From positions 1 through 36,401 of the forward strand of contig CAIKMY010000185.1 of the NCBI GenBank assembly GCA_903828635.1: 36,401 nucleotides of DNA. The letters are read 5' to 3'. The notes under the pieces were generated by a model. The model was not told where the DNA came from. It ran no database searches and saw only the letters and a list, made by a program, of their open reading frames with translations. A program made the translations under genes and the position numbers. Positions 1-9,525 of this stretch are shown piece after piece (within the stretch, counting starts at the first letter, position 1; each line of letters begins with the position of its first letter). The DNA is from an uncultured Acidobacteriota bacterium. GTDB lineage: Bacteria; Acidobacteriota; Blastocatellia; RBC074.

Positions 1-16
1 ACGGCATAGACAATAT

Positions 17-50
17 GGACTATGGACAAATCGACGAACATATTGTCCAT

Positions 51-55
<5 letters not shown>
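17..55. repeat. Inverted repeat, 13-bp perfect arms
   Basis: The arm GGACTATGGACAA (17-29) is the exact reverse complement of TTGTCCATAGTCC (43-55), with a 13-base loop. It uses the same TCCATAG word that forms the tandem array downstream, so it may be part of that array in inverted orientation rather than a terminator. No T-run follows. Confidence 0.7.
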
Positions 56-210
<155 letters not shown>

Positions 211-218
211 CCCTCTCA

Positions 219-227
219 TGCTATACT
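219..227 (+). promoter_or_regulatory. Extended -10 promoter for rnpB
   Basis: TATACT at 222-227 is preceded by TG one base upstream (219-220), giving an extended -10 element. The RNA P1 helix begins at 243, so initiation a few bases after the -10 fits well. The -35 position falls in the ATAATCCCC repeats and has no good match, consistent with an extended -10 promoter. Confidence 0.55.
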
Positions 228-242
228 AACCAACGATCAGGA

Positions 243-660
<418 letters not shown>

Positions 661-729
661 CCTCCTTGATCACCCGAAAGCCGGATATCCGGCCAACAGA
701 CACAAAGTCAGTGACAGGAAGAGCGACGC

Positions 730-1377
730 ATGAAATTTTCATTCCTCGGTTCGAAACCGGCAGTTATCATTGTTGGTCTGATCATTGGTCTCTATGCAGG
801 TTTCAAGATTGCCAACACCCAGTATCGGCTTGAGCTTGAAAAGAGTCTGAAAAGTGAGGTTGCAGGGGCCTCTGCCGCTGGCCGGTCCGACTCTGACAAG
901 GCACTTGATCAGGCAAAGGCTGCTATCGATGCGGCGCGACAGAACCCGCAGGATATCGAAGCACAGCTTGATGCCGCTGATCAGTTTCTGCAGATAAGTC
1001 GCCCGCAGGAGGCGCTGCCATTCCTGCAACAGGCGCAGAAGGTCAATCCCCGTGACGGACGGGTGCTTGCTGCTCTTGGAATGACCAGCTTCATGTCGGG
1101 CAACTATCAGCAGGCAATTGATTTTGCCTCGCAGTCACTGGCAGTGGTACCGGATAATCCCGGCGCTTCCATGCTGCTGATTGCCTCATATATCAGAACC
1201 AACCAGCGGCTGGACGAGGCTGAGCGAATGATCAACAAGCTTGAAGCTAGTGGTGTCGATCGCCAGATGATCTCCGGTGTTCGCGAGGATCTGGCTGCCG
1301 CCCGTGGCAACGGGGGGGCCGGCCGAACCATGCTCGATCACGGCCCCGAGGATAAGCTGCCACAGCGTCAGCCGTGA
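730..1377 (+). CDS. Membrane-anchored TPR protein
   Basis: This 215-residue protein has one N-terminal hydrophobic segment (about residues 10-26) followed by a soluble helical region. Residues about 60-175 show tetratricopeptide-like helix pairs; the clearest falls around LQQAQKVNPRDGRVLAALGM and the next around YQQAIDFASQSLAVVPDNPG. TPRs usually act as protein-protein docking scaffolds. The C-terminal tail is rich in Gly, Asp and Pro and looks unstructured. AGGAAG lies 8 bases before the ATG. A small zinc-finger membrane protein follows 50 bases downstream on the same strand. The specific partner cannot be read from the sequence. Confidence 0.85.
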   Translation: MKFSFLGSKPAVIIVGLIIGLYAGFKIANTQYRLELEKSLKSEVAGASAAGRSDSDKALDQAKAAIDAARQNPQDIEAQLDAADQFLQISRPQEALPFLQQAQKVNPRDGRVLAALGMTSFMSGNYQQAIDFASQSLAVVPDNPGASMLLIASYIRTNQRLDEAERMINKLEASGVDRQMISGVREDLAAARGNGGAGRTMLDHGPEDKLPQRQP

Positions 1378-1427
1378 CCAGTCTGCCTTGCCAATCGGGT
1401 ATGTTATTCGGTTAAATTGGAGGGTGC

Positions 1428-1700
1428 GTGGGGTTTATCTTCCGCGGATTGCTTATAATCTTCATCTTCTCGCTGATTGTCTATTTGTTGAAGGCAGTTG
1501 CGAGGTTGCGGTTTCATCTGAATGGAACGATGCGTGACCTGCGCCATATCAGGGACAGGATCGACCTTCCACAAGGGGGCAGTCGCGAGGCGGTTCGCTG
1601 TGCCACCTGCGGAACTTTTCTTGATCGTCGCGAGGCGCTGATTCTCAGGTCGCGCGGGAGTGAGCAGGCTTTCTGCTCGAAAGAGTGCATCGCCGGGTAG
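1428..1700 (+). CDS. Small membrane protein with C-terminal CxxC / CSxxC zinc finger (PP0621-like)
   Basis: This 90-residue protein has one N-terminal membrane helix (about residues 5-22), a short basic linker, and a C-terminal metal-binding half with CATCGTF near residue 62 and FCSKEC near residue 84. The pair of Cys doublets is typical of the small MYND-like PP0621 family, whose function is unknown. The start is GTG at 1428, with GGAGG ending 4 bases before it. The next gene's longest reading overlaps this one by 16 bases, but a later ATG there is more likely. Confidence 0.8.
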   Translation: MGFIFRGLLIIFIFSLIVYLLKAVARLRFHLNGTMRDLRHIRDRIDLPQGGSREAVRCATCGTFLDRREALILRSRGSEQAFCSKECIAG

Positions 1701-1753
1701 TATCACTAATAAAATGCTACAGGGCCTGGTGCCGGCTGTTTCTGTTTAGCTAT

Positions 1754-4420
1754 ATGAGACTCATCAAGATTCTGACAATCATCGGTTTTTTGACCATGGG
1801 TTTTCTCTCGCTGCCATTTGTTGGCAGCGGCGCCTCGACGCCTTCGGTACGTATGTCGGCCGTGGAGGAGACGACCCGTCAGGCATTGGCGATATTGCGT
1901 GACTCCTGCTGGCAATGTCACGGTGAGGACCGGATGGGCGGACTCGACCTGCGTACCCGCGAGAGTGCCCTCAGAGGGGGTAGTCGCGGAGCGGCAATCA
2001 TCCCGGGAAACTCCGGCGAGAGCCTCGTCTACAAGTATGTTGCGGGCAAGGTGAGCCCACGGATGCCGCTTGGCGGGGAGTTGACTGCTGACCAGATAGC
2101 GCTGCTCGGCCGCTGGATCGACTCCGGAGCGGCCTGGGAAGAGGGGGTGGTGGCAACCGTCGCGCCAAAAGCGCCACCCTCCGCCGAGGCTGGTCGCGCG
2201 AAGATCACCGATGCTGATCGCGCCTACTGGTTCTTTCGCTCACCGGTTACTCCCGGGATTCCGAAGGTGAGTGGTAATGGATGGGCGTTCAACCCGATAG
2301 ACAATTTCATCCTTGCCGGGCTTAACGACCGAGGACTTGCTCCGTCGCCCGATGCCGATCGCCGAACCCTGTTGCGACGGGTCACCTTTGACCTCACCGG
2401 GCTGCCACCGACCCCTGAAGAGATCGATGCTTTTCTCGCTGATCGTTCGCCGCAAGCATGGGAGAAGGTGGTCGATCGGCTGCTCGCCTCGTCACGCTAT
2501 GGTGAACGCTGGGCACAGCACTGGCTCGACGTCGTCCGTTTCGGCGAAACCAACGGCTTCGAGCTCGACCAGGATCGCGATCAGGCATGGCGCTATCGTG
2601 ACTATGTGGTTCGCTCTCTCAACGATGACAAGCCGTATGACAGTTTTCTTCGCGAGCAGATCGCCGGAGACGAGATCGATCCGGAGAGCTTCGAGATGCG
2701 CGTCGCCACGGGCTTTCTGCGTGCCGGCCCGCAGCACATCGTTGCTGGTAATCAGGATCCGGCAGTCAACCGGCAGGAATGGCTGACGGAGGTTATGTTT
2801 GGGGTTGGCAACGGGATCATGGGACTGACCGTTGGCTGTGCACGGTGTCACGATCACAAGTTCGATCCAATACTGCAAGCCGATTTCTACCGGCTGCAAT
2901 CTTTTTTTGCCGGCTCTGATAACCTCGACTTTCAGCAAGTGACCAGTGAGCAGGAGGCCGCCTTCAAGGCGGCCCAGGCAGCTCACGAACAGAAGCTCAA
3001 GCCGATAAAGGAGCAGATTGCCGCGATTGAACGTCCATACCGGGAGCGGCTGAAGGCTGAGAAGCAATCACGGCTTGAACCGGCCTACGCTCAGGCTCTG
3101 ACGAAGCCCGCCGAGCAGCGCAGCGAACTGGAGAAGCAGACGGCGAAGGATGCCCAGAGGATGCTCAACATCAGCTGGGAAGAGCTGGTCGCCTCCCTCA
3201 CCCCGGAGGATCGTCAGCGCCGGGCAGCCTTGCGCCAGCAGATGCATCGCCTGAACCTCTTTACGCCGACACCGCTGCCCAGGGCCCTTGCCGTCTCGGA
3301 CAAGATCTGGCCGGTACCAACGATGCACATTCTCAAAGCGGGCGATACCAGTCGTCCGGCTGCCGAGGTGCGGCCAGGATTCCTGACCGCGCTGCTCTCG
3401 CCGACTGCTTCCTGGGATGCGGCAATCACACCGGTCGAGAAGGGCGGGTTCAAGGCGACCGGACGCAAACTGACACTGGCGACGTGGCTGACCTCGCCCG
3501 ATAACCCGCTGACGGCGCGTGTCATGGTCAATCGCCTCTGGCATTACCATTTTGGCCGCGGGATCGTCGCTACACCCAACGATTTCGGGCGCAATGGACA
3601 GCCCCCGACCCACCCGCAATTGCTTGACTGGCTGGCGACCGAATTTGTCAGGTCCGGCTGGTCGATCAAGCAGATGCATCGTCTGATGCTTCTCTCGCAT
3701 ACTTACCGTCAGTCATCCGCCGTCAATCCCGCCAGTGTGGCAATTGATCCGGAGAACAAGCTGCTCTGGAGAATGAATCGGCTCCGACTCGACGCCGAAG
3801 CTCTGCGTGACTCGACGCTGGCTGTCGCCGGCAACCTCACTGAGGAGCTCGGCGGACCATCAATTCGTGTCCCGCTCGAGCCCGAGGTCTACGATACCAT
3901 TTTCACCGAGGCCGAGCCTGACAATCTCTGGCCGGTGCACCCCGATCCGCGCCAGCATTATCGCCGCAGCCTCTATCTCATCCGCAAACGCAACGTTCGA
4001 CTGCCGATGTTTGTCGCCTTCGATTCACCCGATATGATGAGCTCCTGCGGTGCTCGCAGCGTCAGCGTTCACGCTCTTCAATCACTGACACTGATCAATA
4101 GTGCCTTTATGCTCGACCAAAGTCGCCTTCTTGCCGCACGCCTGCTGCGTGAAGCGGGAGGCAATCAGGCTCGGGCAATCGATCGCCTCTACCGGCTGAC
4201 AGTTGGCAGACCGCCGCGACCCGGTGAGGCTCGCCTCGCCGCCAGCTTCATTGCTTCGCAGTCGCTGATCGTCGCGGAGCGTCTGCGCAAGGGAGAGCCG
4301 GTTGCCACACTCCCCGCTTCGACTCCATCTTCTTCCGATATCAGTCCGGCGACTGCTGCCGCCTGGGTTGACCTCTGTCTGGCGACCATGAACCTTAATG
4401 AATTCATCTATCTGAGGTAG
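1754..4420 (+). CDS. Planctomycete cytochrome / DUF1549 / DUF1553 (PSCyt1-PSCyt2-PSD1) protein
   Basis: This 888-residue exported protein starts at ATG 1754, which opens directly on a signal-peptide-like segment ([18 protein letters not shown]). An earlier in-frame start at 1685 would add a charged extension and overlap the previous gene. Near the N-terminus is a PSCyt1 domain with a c-type heme motif CWQCH (DNA about 1905-1919) and the usual MPLGG and LGRWIDSGA elements. DUF1549 follows, with [11 protein letters not shown] and [12 protein letters not shown], then a charged, probably coiled linker, and DUF1553 (PSD1) with [20 protein letters not shown] and [14 protein letters not shown]. These proteins are nearly always encoded beside a DUF1501 protein, as here 5 bases downstream. 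A role in periplasmic polysaccharide or sulfated-glycan handling has been proposed for the pair but is not established. Confidence 0.93.
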   Translation: MRLIKILTIIGFLTMGFLSLPFVGSGASTPSVRMSAVEETTRQALAILRDSCWQCHGEDRMGGLDLRTRESALRGGSRGAAIIPGNSGESLVYKYVAGKVSPRMPLGGELTADQIALLGRWIDSGAAWEEGVVATVAPKAPPSAEAGRAKITDADRAYWFFRSPVTPGIPKVSGNGWAFNPIDNFILAGLNDRGLAPSPDADRRTLLRRVTFDLTGLPPTPEEIDAFLADRSPQAWEKVVDRLLASSRYGERWAQHWLDVVRFGETNGFELDQDRDQAWRYRDYVVRSLNDDKPYDSFLREQIAGDEIDPESFEMRVATGFLRAGPQHIVAGNQDPAVNRQEWLTEVMFGVGNGIMGLTVGCARCHDHKFDPILQADFYRLQSFFAGSDNLDFQQVTSEQEAAFKAAQAAHEQKLKPIKEQIAAIERPYRERLKAEKQSRLEPAYAQALTKPAEQRSELEKQTAKDAQRMLNISWEELVASLTPEDRQRRAALRQQMHRLNLFTPTPLPRALAVSDKIWPVPTMHILKAGDTSRPAAEVRPGFLTALLSPTASWDAAITPVEKGGFKATGRKLTLATWLTSPDNPLTARVMVNRLWHYHFGRGIVATPNDFGRNGQPPTHPQLLDWLATEFVRSGWSIKQMHRLMLLSHTYRQSSAVNPASVAIDPENKLLWRMNRLRLDAEALRDSTLAVAGNLTEELGGPSIRVPLEPEVYDTIFTEAEPDNLWPVHPDPRQHYRRSLYLIRKRNVRLPMFVAFDSPDMMSSCGARSVSVHALQSLTLINSAFMLDQSRLLAARLLREAGGNQARAIDRLYRLTVGRPPRPGEARLAASFIASQSLIVAERLRKGEPVATLPASTPSSSDISPATAAAWVDLCLATMNLNEFIYLR

Positions 4421-4425
4421 TCGTT

Positions 4426-5871
4426 ATGAAGCACACCGCCCCTCACTGGTCACTCTTTCCCTCCCGCCGGCAGTTTCTTTCACAGGCCGCTAACGGCTTT
4501 GGTGCCGTCGCGCTTTCGGCTCTCATGGCCGGAGAGAATCGCCTGCTTGCCGGGGAGAAGTCATCCGGCCTGGTCAATCCGCTGGCACCGCGCCAGCCGC
4601 ATTTCAAGGCGAAAGCGAAATCGGTCATCTTCCTCTTCATGGTCGGCGGTCCGAGTCAGATGGAGACCTTCGATCCGAAGCCGGTTCTCGATCGTCTTGA
4701 CGGACAGCCATTGCCACCGAGCTTTGGCGAGGTCAAAAGCCAGTTTGTCAAAGTGGGAACGCCACTGATGGGCAGTGCCTGGAAATTTGCCCGACACGGT
4801 CAGTCCGGCATGGAGATTTCTGAGCTCTTTCCTCATATCGCCACCTGTGCCGACGATCTTGCCGTTATCCGTTCCTGCTACTCCGAGAGCTTCGTCCACG
4901 CGCCGGCAATGTACCAGATGACTAGCGGGCGCGTGCTTGCCGCCCATCCCAGTCTCGGAAGCTGGGTTACTTACGGGCTTGGCAGCGAGAGCGAAAACCT
5001 TCCCGCTTACTGTGTCCTCACTCAACCCGAGGGACTTCCCGAGGGAGGGGCGCCAATGTGGGGAGCCGGTTATCTCCCAACCGTTCACCAGGGAACCGTT
5101 CTGCGCAATGGTGCCACCCCGATTCTTCACCTTGCGCCTCCAAAGGAGATTGGCAAGCGACAGCAGCGAAACCTTCTTGACTACCTCCGCCGGGTAAACG
5201 AGCTTCATAACACTGAACAAGACAACGAACTAAATGCGCGGCTCTCTGCCTATGAACTGGCCTATCGCATGCAGCAGCACGCCCCCGAGGCCGTTGATAT
5301 CAGCCGTGAAACTGTGGCTACCCGCAATCTCTACGGCCTCGACGACAAGGAGACCCGCGAATTTGGCACTCGCTGCCTCCTGGCGCGGCGACTTGTCGAG
5401 CGTGGGGTGCGCTTTGTCCTCCTCTTTTCCGGTGGGGGACCAGTCAGCTCCCAGTGGGATGCCCACGATAATATCAAGTCCAACCACGAACAGATGTGTC
5501 GCTGGACCGATAAGCCGATCGCCGGACTCCTCAAGGATCTCCGCAGCCGCGGCCTTCTCGATGAAACGCTCGTCATCTGGGGCTCTGAGTTCGGACGCAC
5601 CCCGGTCTCCGAGAATGGAAAGGGGCGTGATCATAACCCAACCGCCTTCACTATCTGGATGGCCGGCGGCGGGGTTAAAGGTGGTCAGGTCATTGGGCAG
5701 ACCGATGACCTCGGGTTTAAGACCGTCGGTGAACGCTACCACCCGCGTGACATCCACGCTACCATGCTTCACCTCCTCGGTCGTGACCAGATGAAGCTGA
5801 CCTATCTTCATAATGGTCGTAATGAGCGGCTGACCGACTTTGGCGGGCGCCTCATCGAGCCGATTGTTTAA
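4426..5871 (+). CDS. DUF1501 protein (Tat-exported, sulfatase-like fold)
   Basis: This 481-residue protein is the usual partner of PSD1 proteins. The N-terminus [20 protein letters not shown] is a twin-arginine signal, which implies folding in the cytoplasm before export. Family hallmarks are [18 protein letters not shown] (about 66-83), the [19 protein letters not shown] stretch, [33 protein letters not shown] and a C-terminal HATMLHLLG. The fold is related to alkaline phosphatases and sulfatases, but the enzymatic activity is unproven. It is separated from the PSD1 gene by only 5 bases and is almost certainly in the same operon. Confidence 0.93.
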   Translation: MKHTAPHWSLFPSRRQFLSQAANGFGAVALSALMAGENRLLAGEKSSGLVNPLAPRQPHFKAKAKSVIFLFMVGGPSQMETFDPKPVLDRLDGQPLPPSFGEVKSQFVKVGTPLMGSAWKFARHGQSGMEISELFPHIATCADDLAVIRSCYSESFVHAPAMYQMTSGRVLAAHPSLGSWVTYGLGSESENLPAYCVLTQPEGLPEGGAPMWGAGYLPTVHQGTVLRNGATPILHLAPPKEIGKRQQRNLLDYLRRVNELHNTEQDNELNARLSAYELAYRMQQHAPEAVDISRETVATRNLYGLDDKETREFGTRCLLARRLVERGVRFVLLFSGGGPVSSQWDAHDNIKSNHEQMCRWTDKPIAGLLKDLRSRGLLDETLVIWGSEFGRTPVSENGKGRDHNPTAFTIWMAGGGVKGGQVIGQTDDLGFKTVGERYHPRDIHATMLHLLGRDQMKLTYLHNGRNERLTDFGGRLIEPIV

Positions 5872-6020
5872 TCCAGAAATCCCCTCACTGGAGCAGCTTC
5901 AGGGTTGTCTCACCCGAAGACGTGGAGGTCTCAGCCGAATTGTGTCTTCAATCTGCTGACCCTGCCAGGCCGGACTCTTCATTATCGCTAAGAGATTTTT
6001 AAATCCGCCTGCCCCAGCCT

Positions 6021-6048
6021 TTGATTCTGATAATCAAGCGTATATACT
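6021..6048 (+). promoter_or_regulatory. Sigma-70-like promoter candidate
   Basis: TTGATT (6021-6026) and TATACT (6043-6048) are separated by 16 bases. The -10 hexamer is the same as the one upstream of rnpB. The next gene begins at 6290, so a transcript from here would carry a leader of about 235 bases that includes the hairpin at 6086-6104. Confidence 0.4.
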
Positions 6049-6085
6049 GCTGATTCACTTCAGCCAGAATTAATCCGTAAATGAC

Positions 6086-6104
6086 CCACTCGTCAGGCGA
6101 GTGG
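6086..6104. other. Small hairpin, 7-bp stem
   Basis: CCACTCG (6086-6092) pairs with CGAGTGG (6098-6104) around the loop TCAGG. There is no T-run, so it is not a classic terminator. It would lie in the leader of a transcript from the promoter candidate just upstream. Confidence 0.45.
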
Positions 6105-6289
6105 CGAGCACCTGGAGGGTATCGCCGCGTTGACCAGGGGGAGCTCAGGGTGGTTGTGTGCTCATCTGCTCAATAGCAGAGAGTACAAAAGCGAGGCAGA
6201 GTCAGCTTATGTGGCTGGCGTATGGACGGGCTTGGCATTGAAAGCAGAAGTATGGCTCGATATGCCTCATATCAGATGAGAAGAGCCAT

Positions 6290-6583
6290 ATGAATTGTCC
6301 GGACTGTGGCCATACAGTACACCGATCACACTCAAAAGGCATGGTGGAGGCCATTCGTCGATATTTGATGAATCACCGAGCCTACCGCTGTTCAAAATGC
6401 GGCTGGCGGGATTTGGTCAGTGCACGGTCATACAAGGGGGCAGTCTCGAACTGGAAGATTCAGGTGCTAAGCTGGGTTGCTGCTGTAATTCTCGGGCTGC
6501 TGATTGCGTTCTGTGTCACCCGGTATTCCAGCGCCCCGGTGGTGCCTGTGCCCCCAAATGGCCAGCTGTTTGTACCACCCTAA
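6290..6583 (+). CDS. Small zinc-ribbon membrane protein
   Basis: This 97-residue protein has an N-terminal zinc ribbon with two Cys doublets, CPDC (3-6) and CSKC (about 34-37), which are typical tetrahedral zinc ligands. A single membrane helix follows (about 58-80), then a short proline-rich tail PVVPVPPNG. A purine-rich GAGAAG lies about 5 bases before ATG. I do not recognise a named family. The overlapping frame starting at 6295 lacks the Cys pairs and was not chosen. The gene stands alone and converges on the minus-strand genes that follow. Confidence 0.7.
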   Translation: MNCPDCGHTVHRSHSKGMVEAIRRYLMNHRAYRCSKCGWRDLVSARSYKGAVSNWKIQVLSWVAAVILGLLIAFCVTRYSSAPVVPVPPNGQLFVPP

Positions 6584-6592
6584 GCACAGCCC

Positions 6593-6639
6593 GCAAGCAA
6601 AGTCTGCAAGCAAAGTCTGCAAGCAAAGTCTGCAAGCAA
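6593..6639. repeat. 13-bp tandem repeat, about 3.7 copies
   Basis: The unit GCAAGCAAAGTCT occurs exactly at 6593-6605, 6606-6618 and 6619-6631, then partially to 6639. It lies between the ends of two convergent genes. An imperfect pair of CTGACATGA words follows near 6665-6681. Confidence 0.92.
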
Positions 6640-6706
6640 GGGGACTTAAGCCTGTCCCGTCAGCCTGACATGACGCTGACATGAGTCTGCTATTCTGCGC
6701 CGCCGG

Positions 6707-6976
6707 TCAATGGATTGTCGCCGGCAGGGAAGACCCATTGCGATCCATGGCGATGCCCCATCCATCCTCAATTTTGCCGATGAATCCATGAAAATGGATA
6801 TCCACACCCGAGAGTACCAGCAGGATATCGCCAGCGCGGGCATCAGGATTCTCAACTTTGAAACGGATGACCGTAGCCATACCGTTCTGTTGTTCGAGAG
6901 TTTCAAACTTGATCTGGTCGGCCTGCTCGACAAGTGTCTGCGACTGAGGCGACTGGCTTTGCTGGTTATTTGGCAT
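6707..6976 (-). CDS. Small conserved-looking protein of unknown function
   Basis: This 89-residue protein has a Gln/Ser-rich N-terminus (MPNNQQSQSPQSQ) and then a compact, probably beta-rich part (VIRFKVENPDARAGDILLVLSGVDIHFHGFIGKIEDGWGIA). AAGGA lies 4 bases before the ATG, which supports translation. It begins 84 bases after the end of the hydrolase gene on the same strand and may be the last cistron of that unit. No family is recognised. Confidence 0.55.
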   Translation of the reverse strand: MPNNQQSQSPQSQTLVEQADQIKFETLEQQNGMATVIRFKVENPDARAGDILLVLSGVDIHFHGFIGKIEDGWGIAMDRNGSSLPATIH

Positions 6977-7060
6977 TTCTTCCTTCTCTCTTCTTCTTTT
7001 GTGCTTCTCAGCCTGCCGGCTGAAGCGATCGCCGGCCTCTCTGCTGTGTTGTCCCGAGTA

Positions 7061-9205
7061 TCAGCGTCCGGTCAGCCAGCCGGCGAGGGTGGCGTGGGAT
7101 GGTCTCTTCTTCTCAACGATGAGGTCGGCAGCCTTACCAAACCGGGAATAGATCTCGCGGATCGATGATACCTCAAATGCATCACCGGTCTGGTAAAGGT
7201 AGAGCGGTGAGAGGGTCGAGAGGGCGATGGCCGTGGTGAAGTCACCGGCGCGTCGCAATCCTGGTATCGGGAGTCTGGAGACGAACTCTTCATCACTCTC
7301 GTTACGGAATCCGGCTGTATCGACGATCATGCGGTCAATTTTTGCGCTGAAGCCGCGAGCGAGCAAGGCTGCCGGGCCAGCCTCACCAGTGGCCACGAGG
7401 TTGACCTCGGTTGCCGGGTACCTGCTTCGAGTGTAGGCCAGCGCAGTGAGGATATCCTGTACCCGCAGTGCCTGGTCGGTCCGATTGTAGGTGGTAAAGA
7501 ATTTGATCTCCTCGGGCACCTGACGACCGCCGGGAAAGGTCTTGACGACCACGACACGATGACCGGCCCGAAGCAGTGAGTCACGCCAGACGGTCGTCTC
7601 GGCATCAATCCGCTCTGGTGCCTGAAGCGGATCAACGATCAGTGAGACCGGAGCATTGGCGGCAGCCTTCTCGCCGGCGCTGATATAGAGGCGCACGATG
7701 TCTCCCTGCTCGCGCCGTGAGGTGACAACGGCTTTGGTCCTGATCCCGCTGGTGGTGGCAAAGGATGCCGGAACCGTAGCGGCTTCAGCCTCGATGAGTT
7801 CACTCTCTTTGGGCGAGGAGGCGGCAACCGCGTGGCGGAATGTCCTGCCAAAGCTCTCGCGGTAGCGGCTGAGACCGGGGGCGTCAGCCGGGAAGGCCGC
7901 GCGAAGCTGCTGCTTTCGGCTCTCGATGAGAGCGTTGATCAGTCGCGGCTCGTCGAGCTCTCCTTCCGGGCGCGGCTTGCCGTAAAAGACCAGCAGATCG
8001 GTTGCCGGCAGGACGCCCCCACCCCTCTCACGCAGCAGGGTGCTCTCGGTTCTGCCAAGCATCCAGCGCGCAAACCAGGTGTAAACAGCCTCACGGCTGT
8101 CGAGATTGTAGTTGTGCGGGGCGTTGATCTGCACTGTCGTCAGTTTGTCTTCAGCGCCAAGCAGCCGGTAGATTGCGCGGGTTGCCGGATATTCCTCGAT
8201 CCAGGTATTTCGTGTCCAGTCGCCGGTCGCCGAGATCATGACCATCGGGCGCGGCGCGGCCAGGGCCCCGATTTCGACATTTTCGGTGTCGATTCGCAGG
8301 TTTGGCGCATTTTCACAGAGACTGCCACCCTGCATGACGTATGAGATCATATTAACCGGGCCGGAGATCTTTATTCGATCCTCGATGGCTGCCAGCAGAA
8401 AGGTCTGAGTCCCGCCCCCGGACTCGCCGGTGACCCCGATCCGCCCGGGATCGACTTCCGGAAGGCTCAACAGCAGGTCGACTGAGCGGATGCTGTTCCA
8501 GAGCTGCAGACCGAGGAGATTGACACTCCAGAGTGTCTCCCGGTCAAAACCCTCACGATGGCCGATGGCGAATCGATGGCTGATCGCCGCACTGTCATTG
8601 TAGCCAACCATGTCGTAGGTGAAGGCGACGTAGCCTTGCATGGCGAAGTTGGCCGCACGCGCCGGGGTCGAGTTGAGATTGGAACTCTCGATGCGACCGT
8701 AAGTCCAATGGCCATGGGGGCAGAGAACCGCCGGAACCTTTGATCCATCGGTAACCTTTGGCCGGTAGAGGTTGCCGGTGACGTAAAAACCCGGCAGGCT
8801 CTCAAAATAGACCTTCTCGACAGTGTAGCTGCCACGATCGATCCGATCGGTCATCCGCGCGTTGAGCGGTGCCTTTGCCGGCATTGGCAGGAGTCCGGAG
8901 GCCGCGAGAATCTGGCCACGCAGATATTCCGCCCGCTCCAGCCACTCCTCTCGAGTTCGATACTCACGCGGGGTGTACTTGAGGTCGAGGTGCCTGATCT
9001 CCTTCAGGCGCCGGTCCGCAGATGGTATGGCCGTACCCTGGGCAAATGATTTCCCGGGTGGCGCCGGTAACAGGGTTATCGGCAGCGGCTGCAGGAATAT
9101 CGTCGTCAGCAGCACTGCCAGGGTGACAATTGGCAGACGATGGAGGCGCCGGATTCTTCCGGCAATGCTTATCACTCTTCCTCTGGTCACAGTTACTTTG
9201 ATCAC
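7061..9205 (-). CDS. Secreted alpha/beta hydrolase, acetyl xylan esterase-like
   Basis: This 714-residue protein has an N-terminal hydrophobic segment (about residues 24-48) that ends in a likely signal cleavage region. The hydrolase domain (about 85-400) carries the oxyanion-loop LCPHGHW, the nucleophile elbow GVTGESGGGTQ (Ser about 262), SATGDW with a candidate Asp about 329, and NAPHNYNLDSRE with His about 364. This arrangement fits the acetyl xylan esterase/dienelactone hydrolase-like family. The C-terminal 300 residues look like a second, degenerate alpha/beta-fold module (RVVVVKTFPGG, ALAYTRSRYP, LVATGEAGPAA). The ATG overlaps the stop of the small upstream gene as ATGA, implying coupled translation. 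The substrate is probably a plant or microbial ester, but this cannot be read directly. Confidence 0.85.
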   Translation of the reverse strand: MIKVTVTRGRVISIAGRIRRLHRLPIVTLAVLLTTIFLQPLPITLLPAPPGKSFAQGTAIPSADRRLKEIRHLDLKYTPREYRTREEWLERAEYLRGQILAASGLLPMPAKAPLNARMTDRIDRGSYTVEKVYFESLPGFYVTGNLYRPKVTDGSKVPAVLCPHGHWTYGRIESSNLNSTPARAANFAMQGYVAFTYDMVGYNDSAAISHRFAIGHREGFDRETLWSVNLLGLQLWNSIRSVDLLLSLPEVDPGRIGVTGESGGGTQTFLLAAIEDRIKISGPVNMISYVMQGGSLCENAPNLRIDTENVEIGALAAPRPMVMISATGDWTRNTWIEEYPATRAIYRLLGAEDKLTTVQINAPHNYNLDSREAVYTWFARWMLGRTESTLLRERGGGVLPATDLLVFYGKPRPEGELDEPRLINALIESRKQQLRAAFPADAPGLSRYRESFGRTFRHAVAASSPKESELIEAEAATVPASFATTSGIRTKAVVTSRREQGDIVRLYISAGEKAAANAPVSLIVDPLQAPERIDAETTVWRDSLLRAGHRVVVVKTFPGGRQVPEEIKFFTTYNRTDQALRVQDILTALAYTRSRYPATEVNLVATGEAGPAALLARGFSAKIDRMIVDTAGFRNESDEEFVSRLPIPGLRRAGDFTTAIALSTLSPLYLYQTGDAFEVSSIREIYSRFGKAADLIVEKKRPSHATLAGWLTGR

Positions 9206-9420
9206 GATACCTCCCGGTCTTTCTCTGCCGGTAAAACAGAGCCACTTTCACTCGCCTGACGTGCCGCATCCTCACCGAGCCGCTCGCGCAGGAAGCGAAT
9301 CGAATTGTGATAGGCCTCTTCGATCTGCTGGTTGCGATAATCTTCGAATGCGACCCAGCTGTCACGGTAGAAAACCTCAAGCCTTCCCGTTTCCGGGTTC
9401 TCTCTCGTCTTCAATGACAT
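9202..9420 (-). CDS. Small hypothetical protein coupled to the hydrolase
   Basis: This 72-residue soluble, charged protein begins with SLKTRENPETGRLEVFYRDSW and continues as a predicted helix (EEAYHNSIRFLRERLGEDAARQ). There is no signal peptide or membrane segment. AGGA lies about 10 bases before the ATG. Its stop overlaps the start of the hydrolase gene by four bases (ATGA), which argues that it is real and co-translated. No family is recognised. Confidence 0.6.
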   Translation of the reverse strand: MSLKTRENPETGRLEVFYRDSWVAFEDYRNQQIEEAYHNSIRFLRERLGEDAARQASESGSVLPAEKDREVS

Positions 9421-9525
9421 GCAAAATTATCCTGGTTGTACCTGCCTCGTCAGGGACTCGGCGGAGACTGCCTCACCCGGAGACCGACTTTTCTTTAACC
9501 GTAAAAGTGTTAAAGCTGTCAGATC

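Larger units (their letters stand above)
5872..6289. other. 418-base intergenic region
   Basis: I see no convincing gene here. It contains a sigma-70-like promoter candidate (6021-6048), a small hairpin (6086-6104) and a few weak direct repeats. A 31-codon reading frame from ATG 6081 exists but has no ribosome site and no recognisable features. Confidence 0.6.

Noticed and set aside
6081-6176. 31-codon frame in the 418-base gap
   Set aside because: There is no ribosome site, and its composition gives no sign of coding.
6295-6684. 129-codon plus-strand frame overlapping the zinc-ribbon gene
   Set aside because: The alternative frame has two Cys doublets and a membrane helix; this one runs into the 13-bp repeat.
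6710-7168. 152-codon plus-strand frame
   Set aside because: It overlaps the small minus-strand gene, which has a good ribosome site, and the end of the hydrolase gene.
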